A stretch of 64,000 nucleotides of DNA from Streptomyces aculeolatus (GTDB lineage Bacteria; Actinomycetota; Actinomycetes; Streptomycetales; Streptomycetaceae). Shown piece by piece: positions 1 through 8,035 of the stretch. A program made the position numbers and the translations under genes. The stretch lies in assembly GCF_020400605.1 (NCBI RefSeq), contig NZ_JAINRD010000002.1, forward strand, positions 465,269 to 529,268. Reading direction: 5' to 3'. Under the pieces are notes generated by a model. That model did no database searches. It saw nothing but the letters and a program-made list of their open reading frames with translations, and was not told the DNA's origin. Each line of letters starts with the position of its first letter. Position 1 is the stretch's first letter.

Positions 1-41
1 GTACCGGGACCACTGAGCCGCGACCCGGGGAGCTGCTTCGG

Positions 42-326
42 ATGCCTTCTTCACGCGATGAGGCGCGACGGGCCGCGCTGGAGTACCTGCGGAGCGCCTA
101 CCGGGGCGAGCCGTACGCGTTCGTGGTGCCGGAGGGCCTGACCGAGGAGTTCGGCACCGTCTGGACCGTGGGATTCGACACCCGGGAGCATCTGGCCACC
201 GGTGACATGACCAGGGCTCCGCTGGTCCGCGTTCTCGTCGTCCCGAAGGACGGCTCCCCTCCGCACTTCCCGCACACCGCGCTGCCGCTGGACGAGTACG
301 TGGCACGGCTGGAGGCGGAGCTGTGA
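42..326 (+). CDS. YrhB/Imm35-like small protein
   Basis: A 94-residue acidic protein with no signal peptide or membrane segment. It resembles the YrhB/immunity-35 family: an N-terminal helix with EARRAALEYL, a central beta-rich part (YAFVVPE, GTVWTVGFDT, VRVLVVPKDG) and the characteristic end FPHTALPLDEYVARLE. In this family such proteins are often immunity partners of polymorphic toxins or stand-alone genes in actinomycetes. The ATG follows a GGGGAG sequence by about 9 nt. The next gene starts 31 nt downstream and may be co-transcribed. No toxin gene is visible, but the window starts only 41 nt upstream. The family call is by eye and moderate. Confidence 0.55.
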   Translation: MPSSRDEARRAALEYLRSAYRGEPYAFVVPEGLTEEFGTVWTVGFDTREHLATGDMTRAPLVRVLVVPKDGSPPHFPHTALPLDEYVARLEAEL

Positions 327-357
327 TCGCCCCGGGCAGCCGCGTGGAGCCCGCAGC

Positions 358-738
358 GTGAGTGCGCCCGAGGCGCTCGCGGTTCTCTGGGCCGAGGGGT
401 CGCGTCGTGCGGTGGCCCCGGGGGGTGTGGCGGAGAAGTGGTTCGGGGCCGTGCCTCGGGCCGTTGTCGTGTGGGGCGGCCGCGTTCTCGTGATCGAGGC
501 CGTGCCGCCCGACGGCGGGCCCGGGGACAACGCCGTGGTCTTCGGTGCGGGCGGGGCCAAACGGGTGCGGCTGCGGACGCCGCCGGGTGCGGGTGGTCCA
601 TACGGCGTCATCGGGTCCCCCACCGCCCGTCTCGACGAGTCCGGCCCCCTCGTCGTGGTGGCCACCCGGGTGGCCGACCTCCGGGGCCGCGTCGACCTCC
701 GCGCCGGCATCCTCGTGGGCGTACGGACCTGGCGCTGA
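358..738 (+). CDS. Hypothetical protein
   Basis: A 126-residue protein from a GTG start, not recognised. It looks beta-rich (AVVVWGGRVLVIEAV, NAVVFGAGG, GPLVVVATRVADL), with no signal peptide, membrane helix or cysteine motif. The start is preceded only by a weak GGAG-type ribosome site. It lies 31 nt after the YrhB-like gene on the same strand, so the two may form a small unit. About 370 nt without a gene follow before ngcE. Codon positions keep the strong third-position G/C bias of neighbouring genes, which supports real coding. Function unknown. Confidence 0.5.
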   Translation: MSAPEALAVLWAEGSRRAVAPGGVAEKWFGAVPRAVVVWGGRVLVIEAVPPDGGPGDNAVVFGAGGAKRVRLRTPPGAGGPYGVIGSPTARLDESGPLVVVATRVADLRGRVDLRAGILVGVRTWR

Positions 739-925
739 TCAGGACATTTCAGGCGTGTGGGGGCGGAGCTCGGGGCCGCTGGGCAGAGGCTCCAAAAGGC
801 TGGACCAATGGCGGTGAGGGGCACCCGTGACGGGTGTTCCGGCCGGCCGGGTGCGGGTGGGGCCGCAGTGCGTTTCCCGCAGGTCTCAAGTCGGGAAATA
901 CTCTCTACGAACCTTGTATTCGATC

Positions 926-958
926 TTGATTCGGCGGCGCCGAGTGGACTATACCTGT
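926..958 (+). promoter_or_regulatory. ngcE promoter overlapped by a DasR-like (dre) site
   Basis: In the 370-nt gap 739-1108, TTGATT (926-931) and TATACC (950-955) are separated by 18 nt and look like a sigma-70-type promoter. AGTGGACTATACCTGT at 943-958 matches the published DasR element A(C/G)TGGTCTAGACCA(C/G)T at 13 of 16 positions and covers the -10 hexamer. DasR is the GntR-family GlcNAc-responsive regulator of aminosugar uptake in Streptomyces, so repression of ngcEFG by promoter occlusion is the natural reading. The site is seen; its function is inferred. Nothing else was recognised in this gap. Confidence 0.6.
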
Positions 959-1108
959 CCGCACCCGGCGGCACCCCCACCCTCCGGCGCACCACCCTGC
1001 ACCACTCACGTAACAGATGACCGCGGTAATCGGCTCCTGCACCATGAAGCACGTCGCATCGGGGATCCGGTACACCGCCTGAGTCCTGGAGAGAGTGAGG
1101 ACTTGAGC

Positions 1109-2530
1109 ATGGGATCCAACTCGCATGTCGGTCGCCGCGATCTGATCAAGCGGGCCGTTGCCCTCGGCCTGATCTCCGTCCCCACAGTCGGTGCGCTGTC
1201 GGCCTGTGCCAGCGGTGGCGACGACGGCAACGACGGCGGGGCGAAGGGCGACAAGACCGACAAGAACCCGCTCGGCGTGGACAAGAACGCCGGCCTCGAA
1301 GTACTGATGTTCGACGGCGGGTTCGGTACGAAGTACGTCGACGACGACGCCACCGCGTACCAGAAGAACTTCGGCAAGGTGAAGACCGGCTCGACGGAGA
1401 AGATCCAGTCGAAGGTCCAGGGCCGGATGGCGGCCGGTGACCCCCCGGACCTCATCAACAACTCGGGCGACGAGGCCATGGACGTGCCCGCGCTCATCAC
1501 GCAGCAGCAGCTTGCCGACCTCTCCCCGATGCTCGACGCGCCGTCCATCGACGACCCGAACAAGACGGTCCGCGAGACCCTGCGCGACGGCACCGTCGAG
1601 ATGGGCCAGTACGGTGACGAGAAGGTCTACCGGATGAACATCGCCTATTCGGTGTTCGGCCTCTGGTACTCCAAGAAGCTGCTGGACGACAACGGCTGGG
1701 AGTACCCCAAGACCTGGGACGACATGCTCGCCATCTGCGCCGACGCGAAGAAGCAGAACATCGCGGGATTCGCGTACACCGGCGTCTACCCCCAGTACCT
1801 CGGCTTCAGCATGCTGCCGATGATCGGCAAGGTCGGCGGCCGCGAGGTCCTCGACGCGATCGACAACCTCGAACCCAACGCCTGGAAGCACGACGCCGTG
1901 AAGGGCGTCATGGAGGCGCACTACGAGCTGTACGACAAGGGCTACGTCCTGAAGAACTCGCCCGGTAAGACGCACACCGACGTCCAGACCGACTGGACCG
2001 AGCGCGGCAACTGCATCTTCATCCCGAACGGCTCGTGGGTGGAGAACGAGTCCAAGGACACCACGCCGCCCGACTTCCAGATGGCGGTGTCTCCGTCGCC
2101 GAACCTGGACAGCTCCGACGCGATGCCCTTCGAGACCATCTGGGCGCAGGCCGGCGAGCCGTTCATCGTGCCGGCGAAGGCCAAGAACTCCGTGGGCGCC
2201 ATGGAGTTCCTGCGCAACATGCTGAGCAAGAAGTCCGCGGCCGGCTTCACCGAGATGGTGTCGTCGCTGGCCTGCGTCGAGGGCTCCGAGGAGGGCCTCC
2301 AGCTCGGTACGGGGCTGACCAGCGCGGTGGGGCTCCTCGACGGCGCCGGTGAGAACTTCCTCAACCCCCGGTTCCCCGACTGGTATCCGACCCCGTACCG
2401 GGAGAAGATCGTCTTCGTCTGGGGCGACATGATGAAGGGCGGCATCAAGCCCGCCGAGGCCATCGACAAGATCCAGGGCATCGCCGACGAGACCGCTCAG
2501 GACGACAGCATCAAGAAGTACAAGCACTGA
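1109..2530 (+). CDS. ngcE: NgcE, GlcNAc/N,N'-diacetylchitobiose-binding lipoprotein
   Basis: A 473-residue solute-binding lipoprotein of an aminosugar ABC importer. The N-terminus has a twin-arginine-like GRRDLIKRA stretch, a hydrophobic segment and a lipobox LSAC (Cys near residue 31), so export and lipid anchoring are expected. Family landmarks include NPLGVDKNA, PPDLINNSG, DAPSIDDPNKTVRETLR, the middle segment YPKTWDDMLA, GSWVENESKDTTPPDFQMAV and the end KIQGIADE...IKKYKH, which match the chitin-sugar NgcE type. The ATG at 1109 is chosen over upstream in-frame starts because it directly begins the signal peptide. ngcF and ngcG follow. The ATPase is not encoded here; in Streptomyces, MsiK usually serves such importers. 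Confidence 0.93.
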   Translation: MGSNSHVGRRDLIKRAVALGLISVPTVGALSACASGGDDGNDGGAKGDKTDKNPLGVDKNAGLEVLMFDGGFGTKYVDDDATAYQKNFGKVKTGSTEKIQSKVQGRMAAGDPPDLINNSGDEAMDVPALITQQQLADLSPMLDAPSIDDPNKTVRETLRDGTVEMGQYGDEKVYRMNIAYSVFGLWYSKKLLDDNGWEYPKTWDDMLAICADAKKQNIAGFAYTGVYPQYLGFSMLPMIGKVGGREVLDAIDNLEPNAWKHDAVKGVMEAHYELYDKGYVLKNSPGKTHTDVQTDWTERGNCIFIPNGSWVENESKDTTPPDFQMAVSPSPNLDSSDAMPFETIWAQAGEPFIVPAKAKNSVGAMEFLRNMLSKKSAAGFTEMVSSLACVEGSEEGLQLGTGLTSAVGLLDGAGENFLNPRFPDWYPTPYREKIVFVWGDMMKGGIKPAEAIDKIQGIADETAQDDSIKKYKH

Positions 2531-2575
2531 AAGCGCCGGATCCAGTCGGTGAACGAGCGAGATGGGGGCGCCGGA

Positions 2576-3607
2576 ATGTCGGACGAAGGCCGTGCCGCGA
2601 CGAAAGTCGCGGTTCCGGGGAAAGCCGCGGAGACGCCGGTGCGGGAGAAACCGCGGAAAGCCGGATTCCGCAGCTCTCCGCGGTACCGGACCTACCTCAA
2701 GTACCGCTTCGTCACGGGGTTCCTCATCGTTCCCCTCGGGCTGTACGCGGTGTTCGTCATCTCCCCCTTCATCCAGACCTTCTACTACTCGCTCACCGAC
2801 TGGACCGGCGTCAGCAGCGACTTCAACATGGTGGGGTTCGAGAACTACTCCAGGCTGCTGGACGACTCGACCTTCTGGGCCGCCGTCCGCAACAACCTGA
2901 TCCTCGCCCTCGCCGTCCCCTTCGTGACGCTCAGCCTCGGGCTCTTCTTCGCCTTCATGGTCACCGTCGGCGGCCGGCACAAGAAGGGCGAGGCGATCTC
3001 CGGGGTCCGCGGCGCCAAGCTGTACAAGATCGTGTACTTCTTCCCGCAGGCCCTGTCCATCGCGGTGATCGCCGCGCTGTGGGGCTACATCTTCAAGCCC
3101 GACGTCGGCCTGCTCGACCCCGTCCTGCCCGAGTCGCTGTCACCGAACGGCGGCTGGCTGGCGGACTCGAAGTTCGCGCTGTGGGCCGTGATGATCGTGA
3201 TGTGCTGGGCCATGGTCGGGTTCTTCGTGGTCCTGTTCTCCGCGGCCATCGGGCAGATCCCCACGGAGATCTACGAATCCGCCCTGCTGGACGGCGCGAG
3301 CCGGGCGGCGACCTTCTTCCGCATCACCCTGCCGCTCATCCGGGACTCCGTGCAGACCGGGTGGGTGTACATGGGGATCATGGCGCTCGGCGCGGAGTCG
3401 TTCGCCGTCGTCAACATCATCACCCAGGGACCGGGCGGACCCGACGACTCCACCATGGTGCTCGGGGTGTACCTCTGGAACACCGGCTTCGGCCAGTTGC
3501 AGGCCGGCCGGGGCGCGGCCATGGGCGTCGCGCTGTTCATCCTCACCATGATCCTCGCCGTGGCCGCACTGTCCGTCGGCCGCCGCCGCGACCGCATCGA
3601 GTACTGA
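2576..3607 (+). CDS. ngcF: NgcF, sugar ABC permease
   Basis: A 343-residue integral membrane permease of the MalF type. About 40 charged cytosolic residues precede the first helix (FLIVPLGLYAVFVISPFI), and about six membrane segments follow. The EAA-loop for ATPase docking is visible as EIYESALLDGASRAATFFRITLPLI. The ATG at 2576 is preferred because GGGGG lies upstream; an in-frame GTG at 2549 would add nine residues. It starts 45 nt after ngcE and precedes ngcG, the partner permease. Together with NgcE it should move GlcNAc or chitobiose across the cytoplasmic membrane. Confidence 0.92.
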   Translation: MSDEGRAATKVAVPGKAAETPVREKPRKAGFRSSPRYRTYLKYRFVTGFLIVPLGLYAVFVISPFIQTFYYSLTDWTGVSSDFNMVGFENYSRLLDDSTFWAAVRNNLILALAVPFVTLSLGLFFAFMVTVGGRHKKGEAISGVRGAKLYKIVYFFPQALSIAVIAALWGYIFKPDVGLLDPVLPESLSPNGGWLADSKFALWAVMIVMCWAMVGFFVVLFSAAIGQIPTEIYESALLDGASRAATFFRITLPLIRDSVQTGWVYMGIMALGAESFAVVNIITQGPGGPDDSTMVLGVYLWNTGFGQLQAGRGAAMGVALFILTMILAVAALSVGRRRDRIEY

Positions 3608-3672
3608 GCGTCGGCGACTGAGCGTCCGCCACTGAGCATCGGGTACGGAGCATCGAGTGCAGAGCACGATCC
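3603..3672 (+). repeat. Five degenerate 14-nt tandem repeats between ngcF and ngcG
   Basis: From 3603 the sequence runs in 14-nt steps: ACTGAGCGTCGGCG, ACTGAGCGTCCGCC, ACTGAGCATCGGGT, ACGGAGCATCGAGT, GCAGAGCACGATCC. The first unit contains the ngcF stop codon TGA and the array ends just before the ngcG ribosome site. The first three units share ACTGAGC and later units drift. It probably arose by slippage duplication of the stop region; no function is evident. Confidence 0.7.
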
Positions 3673-3685
3673 GGAAGGCCAGGTC

Positions 3686-4615
3686 ATGACCACTGCGGAA
3701 CCCACCGACCGCCCCGCCGCGCTCGACAAGGCGGACGCGGCGGACGACACCTCGCGGTCGCCGCTGCTGGAGCCGCGGAAGAAGATCGAAGGCGCCGTAC
3801 TCAACGTCTTCTCGCACGGCTTCCTGGTCCTGTGGACCGTGCTGGCCGCGGGCCCGCTGGTCTGGGCGCTGATGAACGCGCTGAAGGACTCGGGCGACAT
3901 CCTGTCCAACCCGTGGGCGCTGCCCGGCTCCATCGACTGGGCGAACTGGTCGAACGCCTGGACCCGTGCGCGCATCGGCCGGTACGCCGCGAACTCCCTC
4001 CTCATCGTGTCCATCTCGGTGCCGCTGACCATGCTCTTCGGGTCGATGGCCGCGTACGTGCTCGCCCGGTTCGACTTCAAGGGCGCGCGCGTCGTCTACT
4101 TCACCTTCGTCGGCGGCATGGCCTTCCCCGTGGTGATGGCGCTCGTGCCGCTGTTCTTCGTGATGAAGAACCTGTCGCTGCTCGACACCCGGCACGGGCT
4201 GATCATGGTGTACATCGCCTACTCCATGCCGTTCACGATCTTCTTCATGACCACGTTCTTCCGCACGCTGCCCTCGTCCGTCTCCGAGGCCGCCGAGATC
4301 GACGGGGCGTCACACTCCCGGATCTTCTTCCAAGTGATGCTGCCCATGGCGAAACCCGGCCTGATCAGCGTGGGCATCTTCAACTTCCTCGGGCACTGGA
4401 ACCAGTACGTGCTGCCCTTCGCGCTCAACCAGGGCGACGAGGACGACTACGTGCTCACCCAGGGCATCGGACTGCTCTTCGCCCAGGCCGGCTACCGCTC
4501 CGACTACGGCAGGCTCTTCGCGGGGCTCGTGATGGCGGCGCTGCCGATCCTGATCGTGTACATCATCTTCCAGCGCCAGGTGCAGTCCGGGCTCACCGCG
4601 GGCGCGGTGAAGTAG
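3686..4615 (+). CDS. ngcG: NgcG, sugar ABC permease
   Basis: A 309-residue permease of the MalG type that should pair with NgcF. About 40 cytosolic residues precede the first helix (GFLVLWTVLAAGPLVWALM), and six membrane segments are expected. The EAA motif reads VSEAAEIDGASHSRIFFQVMLPM, followed by a C-terminal hydrophobic stretch ending in FQRQVQSGLTAGAVK, typical of this family. The ATG is preceded by GGAAGGCCAGG. It is the last gene of the ngcEFG operon, and a hairpin follows 54 nt after the stop. The gene downstream converges from the other strand. Confidence 0.92.
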   Translation: MTTAEPTDRPAALDKADAADDTSRSPLLEPRKKIEGAVLNVFSHGFLVLWTVLAAGPLVWALMNALKDSGDILSNPWALPGSIDWANWSNAWTRARIGRYAANSLLIVSISVPLTMLFGSMAAYVLARFDFKGARVVYFTFVGGMAFPVVMALVPLFFVMKNLSLLDTRHGLIMVYIAYSMPFTIFFMTTFFRTLPSSVSEAAEIDGASHSRIFFQVMLPMAKPGLISVGIFNFLGHWNQYVLPFALNQGDEDDYVLTQGIGLLFAQAGYRSDYGRLFAGLVMAALPILIVYIIFQRQVQSGLTAGAVK

Positions 4616-4668
4616 CGGCGCGGCGAAGCAGGCCGCGATAGCGCGCGGGGACGCGGCACGCGAAGGGC

Positions 4669-4694
4669 GGCCGGCGCGGTCCACCGCACCGGCC
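4669..4694. terminator. Hairpin terminator between convergent ngcG and the secreted-protein gene
   Basis: An 11-bp stem (4669-4679 with 4684-4694, one mismatch) closes a TCCA loop. It lies between the ends of two converging genes and has no U-run, as is usual for high-GC actinomycete terminators. It could serve both directions. Confidence 0.6.
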
Positions 4695-4706
4695 GGCCCG
4701 CGGCGC

Positions 4707-5741
4707 TCAGCGCACGACCGTCTGGATCTCCTTGACGGTCACGTCGTACGTGCCGGAGGACATGCCCTCGGGCAGCTGCGGGTCGCCCTGCTCCACCGGG
4801 CCGTCCGGGTCGGCCGAGGCCGTCCAGTGGACCTCCCAGGTGAGCGAGGCCTCCAGCGCGTAGGTGCCCTCGCCGGAGGACTTGCGGTACGTCACGTTGC
4901 AGCCGGCGTCCTCGGTGTTGACGTCGTAGCCGTTCGCGCCGCTGCCGCTGAGCCCGTAGGTGCAGGACTGCGGCTCGGCGTACTCGGTGCCGGCGTCGAT
5001 CCGCAGCCGCTTGGGCGTGGCGACGGTGGTGGCGGCGTACTGCACGCCGAGGTAGTCGATGCTGGCGGTGGTCGCCACCCGCTGGAGCCCGGTGTCGCTC
5101 TGGAACGTGGCGTGCACCGGCAGGTTGACCTTCTGCAGCGCGAGGTCCGGCTTCAGTTCCACGGGCGGGGCGGGCAGCTTGGTCGCGTTGTACGCGATCT
5201 CCGCGAGCATCTCGGGGCTGATACTCGGGCCGTCGTCGGGGATGTCCCCCTGGTCCATCCAGAACGGGTTGCCCTGGAGCAGCTCACACGCCTGGAACGC
5301 CTCGTCCTTGCCCATGTTCTTGTTGTAGGCGACGTCCCACCAGGCGCCCTCCTTGTCCTTGTTCCACTCCTTGTCCTCCCACTCCCTGATCCAGTCGGCC
5401 TGCGCGCTCTCCGAGTGGGTAAAGGTGCCCGGCCCGTACTCCGCCATCTCCTCGGCGTCGAAGCGGGGTTCGTACCAGCACGGCGGAGGAGTCCAGTTGC
5501 CCTGGGCCGGCGTCATCGGCGGGGCGGAGGAGTCGCCGCCGCTGGTGGTGACCTCCACGTGGGACCACGCGCCGATGTTGTCGCCGCCGTCCGACTCGCC
5601 GCCCCCGCCGGTGCCCCAGCCGCCGCCCTGCGCGTACGCGGGCTGCGTGGTGGCCAGCAGCACCGCGGTCACGCCCACCGCCGCCGCGAGGCCCGTCCCC
5701 GAGCGGCGTACGGCCCTCCCGCTCCCCGAGCTCACCGACAT
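4707..5741 (-). CDS. Secreted protein of unknown function
   Basis: A 344-residue protein with a Sec-type signal peptide (basic start, hydrophobic GLAAAVGVTAVLLATT, cleavage likely after QPAYA). A Gly-rich linker (GGGWGTGGGGES) follows, then a Trp-rich acidic middle part (WIREWEDKEWNKDKEGAWWD) and a C-terminal beta-rich part with paired cysteines (SCTYGLSG, AGCNVTYRK). The ATG at 5741 has GGAGGGGG upstream and overlaps the end of the preceding lipoprotein gene by 10 nt, so the two are translationally coupled. No enzyme motif was recognised. A cell-envelope role with the lipoprotein is inferred only from the coupling. Confidence 0.7.
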   Translation of the reverse strand: MSVSSGSGRAVRRSGTGLAAAVGVTAVLLATTQPAYAQGGGWGTGGGGESDGGDNIGAWSHVEVTTSGGDSSAPPMTPAQGNWTPPPCWYEPRFDAEEMAEYGPGTFTHSESAQADWIREWEDKEWNKDKEGAWWDVAYNKNMGKDEAFQACELLQGNPFWMDQGDIPDDGPSISPEMLAEIAYNATKLPAPPVELKPDLALQKVNLPVHATFQSDTGLQRVATTASIDYLGVQYAATTVATPKRLRIDAGTEYAEPQSCTYGLSGSGANGYDVNTEDAGCNVTYRKSSGEGTYALEASLTWEVHWTASADPDGPVEQGDPQLPEGMSSGTYDVTVKEIQTVVR

Positions 5742-6373
5742 GTTCCGTCCCCCTCCGTCCAGTCGGACTCGGCGACCACCCAGGTGCCGTCGTCCGTGCG
5801 CGTGAGCGTCTGCCGGTAGAGGCGCAGCACCGCGGAGTTCTCGCCGCCGCCGGAGCCGACGCGCTTGCCGGTCTTCGCGTCGACGACGTATCCGTCGCCC
5901 TGGTCCTCGCAGAACACGACCAGTGCGCTGCCGTCCTTGACCTGTTTGACCTCGCGGTCGAAGTACCGGCCCGTGCCGGCGATGCGCTGCCCCTCGTCGG
6001 CGAAGCGCTCGAAGTCCTTCACGTAGTTCGTGTAGGCCGGGTCCTGCCAGTAGTCCTCGAAGTTGGCCGTGGCCTTCTGCTGCCCGTAGCTCTCCACCAT
6101 GGCGCTGAGCGCGTAGCCGTGGTCGCGCAGCACGGCGTCCTTCTTCCCGTCCCCGGTGTCCGCCGGCTCCACGTCGGCTTCGAGGTCGTCGGGGAAGTCG
6201 AAGGCGGGGGCGTCGGGGTCCTCCTCGGCGGGGGCACTCGGGGAGGCGGAGTTCTTGTTCTCCGCTCCCACGATGTCGTCGCCCCCGTCGTCGTCGGAGC
6301 CCCCGCAGGCGGTGAGCAGCAGCGCCGCGCCGAGGGCTGCGGCCGTCGCCCGGCCGAGGGTGCGGTGCCGCAT
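5732..6373 (-). CDS. Putative lipoprotein
   Basis: A 213-residue lipoprotein: basic start MRHRTLGR, hydrophobic AAALGAALLLT and lipobox LTAC followed by GG. After an acidic low-complexity stretch rich in D, E and P, the folded part (KKDAVLRDHGYALSAMVESYGQQ...ENSAVLRLYRQTLTRTDDGTWVVAESDWTEGDGTCR) resembles the small alpha+beta fold of NTF2-like proteins, but this is only an impression. ATG has GGGAG upstream. It is the first gene of a two-gene unit with the secreted protein downstream. Function unknown. Confidence 0.7.
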   Translation of the reverse strand: MRHRTLGRATAAALGAALLLTACGGSDDDGGDDIVGAENKNSASPSAPAEEDPDAPAFDFPDDLEADVEPADTGDGKKDAVLRDHGYALSAMVESYGQQKATANFEDYWQDPAYTNYVKDFERFADEGQRIAGTGRYFDREVKQVKDGSALVVFCEDQGDGYVVDAKTGKRVGSGGGENSAVLRLYRQTLTRTDDGTWVVAESDWTEGDGTCR

Positions 6374-6557
6374 CGATGACCAACTCCCAGCGTCGTCAGG
6401 CTCACGGCGCAGGGGCGGTCCGGCCAGGGCTCGGAGCGTTCGGTCTCCCGAGCGGTTGTGCGTCCCCCGCGCGTCATGTACGGAGCAACGTTATCGAGCC
6501 ACGTCGCGGACGGGCCACCGGCTGCCGCCAGTTCGCGACACAGCCGTTACGTAGGCG

Positions 6558-6587
6558 CGCCGCCCGGCGGGCGCCCGCCGGGCGGCG
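6558..6587. repeat. Perfect 30-nt GC palindrome
   Basis: The 15 nt CGCCGCCCGGCGGGC (6558-6572) are followed immediately by their exact reverse complement (6573-6587). As RNA this forms a very stable hairpin with a minimal loop. It lies between two diverging genes, so it is not at the end of any recognised gene. It may terminate an unannotated short transcript or be a repetitive extragenic palindrome. Confidence 0.75.
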
Positions 6588-6689
6588 TTCGGGCGATGGC
6601 CGGCCCCGGCCGGTCCGCCGGGAGCCCCGGACACGCCGGGCGGCGGACCGGCTCGGTACCGTGGATGTGTGCGGGTTACGGAATAGTCA

Positions 6690-6711
6690 CGCCGTCAAGG
6701 TCTTGACGGCG
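6690..6711. promoter_or_regulatory. Candidate Rok7B7 operator
   Basis: A perfect inverted repeat with 10-nt arms CGCCGTCAAG (6690-6699) and CTTGACGGCG (6702-6711) and a 2-nt centre. It lies 110 nt upstream of the ROK regulator start. The half-site CTTGACGGC recurs in the xylF promoter region (8087-8095) and near the 3' end of rok7B7 (7988-7996). A symmetric site beside a ROK gene fits autoregulation by a dimeric regulator; this is inference. Confidence 0.55.
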
Positions 6712-6820
6712 GTAACCATGGCCACGGAGCCTAGACTTCACAAGTTGTAGGCGATCCGGGTCCCATCGGCGTGGCCCGGGAGGTGGGGGGCCGTCGTGTC
6801 GCCCGCCGAACCAGGAGTGG

Positions 6821-8035
6821 ATGGCCGTGGTGGAGACTCCGGGCTCGCAGTCCTCGCTGCACCGGGCAAACCTCGAGCGCGTCGTGCGCGCCGTGCGACT
6901 GTCCGGTTCGCTCACACAGGCGCAGATCGCGCGGAGCACCGGGCTGTCCGCCGCCACGGTCTCCAACATCGTCCGGGAGCTGCAGGAGAGCGGGACGGTC
7001 AGCGTCACGCCCACCTCCGCCGGCGGGCGGCGCGCGCGTGCCGTCTCGCTGAGCGGGGACGCCGGGATCGTGGTCGGGGTGGACTTCGGCCACACCCACC
7101 TGCGGGTCGCCGTGGGGAACCTGGCGCACCAGGTGCTCGCCGAGGAGTCCGAGCCGATCGACGTGGACGCCTCCGCCACCCAGGGCCTGGACCGCGCGGA
7201 GGCGCTGGTGAGCCGCCTGGTGGGGGCCACGGACGTGCCCCCGGACAAGGTCGTCGGCGTCGGCCTCGGGGTGCCCGGGCCGATAGACACCGAGACCGGC
7301 GTGCTGGGCTCCACCGCCATCCTGCCGGGCTGGACCGGCACCAACCCGCGCGACGACCTCCAGTCCCGCCTCGGCGTCCCGGTGTACGTCGACAACGACG
7401 CGAACCTGGGCGCGCTCGGTGAGCTGGTCTGGGGCAGCGGCAGGGGCGCCAAGGACGTGGCGTACATCAAGGTCGCCAGCGGCGTCGGCGCCGGGCTGGT
7501 GATCAACGGGCAGCTCTACCGCGGCCCCGGCGGCACGGCCGGCGAGATAGGGCACATCACGCTGGACGAGTCCGGCCCCGTCTGCCGCTGCGGCAACCGC
7601 GGCTGCCTGGAGACCTTCACCGCCGGCCGTTACATCCTGGGCCTGCTGGAGGCCAGCCACGGCCCCGGGCTGACCGTGGAGCGCATGGTGCAGCTCGCGC
7701 GCGACGGCGACCCCGGCTGCCGGCGGGTGATCGCCGACGTCGGCCGGCACATCGGCAGCGGCGTGGCCAGCCTGTGCAACCTGCTCAACCCCAGCCGGGT
7801 GGTCCTCGGCGGCGACCTCGCCGAGGCCGGGGAGCTGATCCTGCAGCCCATAGGGGAGTCCGTCGCGCGCTACGCGATCCCCAGCGCCGCCCGCCAGCTC
7901 GACCTGGCGTCCGGGGCGCTGGGCAGCCGCGCGGAGGTGCTCGGGGCGCTGGCACTGGTGCTCAGCGAGATGGGCGACCGTTCGATCCTTGACGGCGCCG
8001 TGCCGCTCCTCGCGCCCGCTCTCACAGAGGGCTGA
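6821..8035 (+). CDS. rok7B7: ROK-family transcriptional regulator (Rok7B7 type)
   Basis: A 404-residue ROK repressor. The N-terminal winged helix-turn-helix (about residues 20-75, LTQAQIARSTGLSAATVSNIV) is followed by a sugar-kinase-like ROK domain with the phosphate-binding GVDFGHTHLRVAVGN and the zinc/ROK signature CRCGNRGCLE near residue 250. ATG follows CCAGGAG at good spacing. It lies immediately upstream of xylFGH on the same strand and close to ngcEFG, the known context of Rok7B7, a pleiotropic regulator linking xylose uptake, carbon repression and development in Streptomyces. It probably acts on the palindrome upstream and on the xylF promoter. Confidence 0.88.
   Translation: MAVVETPGSQSSLHRANLERVVRAVRLSGSLTQAQIARSTGLSAATVSNIVRELQESGTVSVTPTSAGGRRARAVSLSGDAGIVVGVDFGHTHLRVAVGNLAHQVLAEESEPIDVDASATQGLDRAEALVSRLVGATDVPPDKVVGVGLGVPGPIDTETGVLGSTAILPGWTGTNPRDDLQSRLGVPVYVDNDANLGALGELVWGSGRGAKDVAYIKVASGVGAGLVINGQLYRGPGGTAGEIGHITLDESGPVCRCGNRGCLETFTAGRYILGLLEASHGPGLTVERMVQLARDGDPGCRRVIADVGRHIGSGVASLCNLLNPSRVVLGGDLAEAGELILQPIGESVARYAIPSAARQLDLASGALGSRAEVLGALALVLSEMGDRSILDGAVPLLAPALTEG

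Larger units (their letters stand above)
6374..6820. other. Divergent intergenic region upstream of the lipoprotein and rok7B7 genes
   Basis: This 447-nt gap separates genes transcribed away from each other. It holds a perfect 30-nt palindrome (6558-6587) and the candidate Rok7B7 operator (6690-6711). A TAGACT sequence at 6732 resembles a -10 element, but no well-spaced -35 was found. Several short open frames exist, yet none has a convincing ribosome site or protein character. Confidence 0.5.

Noticed and set aside
905..2980. Long minus-strand open frame across ngcE and the start of ngcF
   Set aside because: It is antisense to clearly coding genes, its protein is rich in Val/Asp/Arg/His without domains, and it follows from the strong third-position G/C bias.
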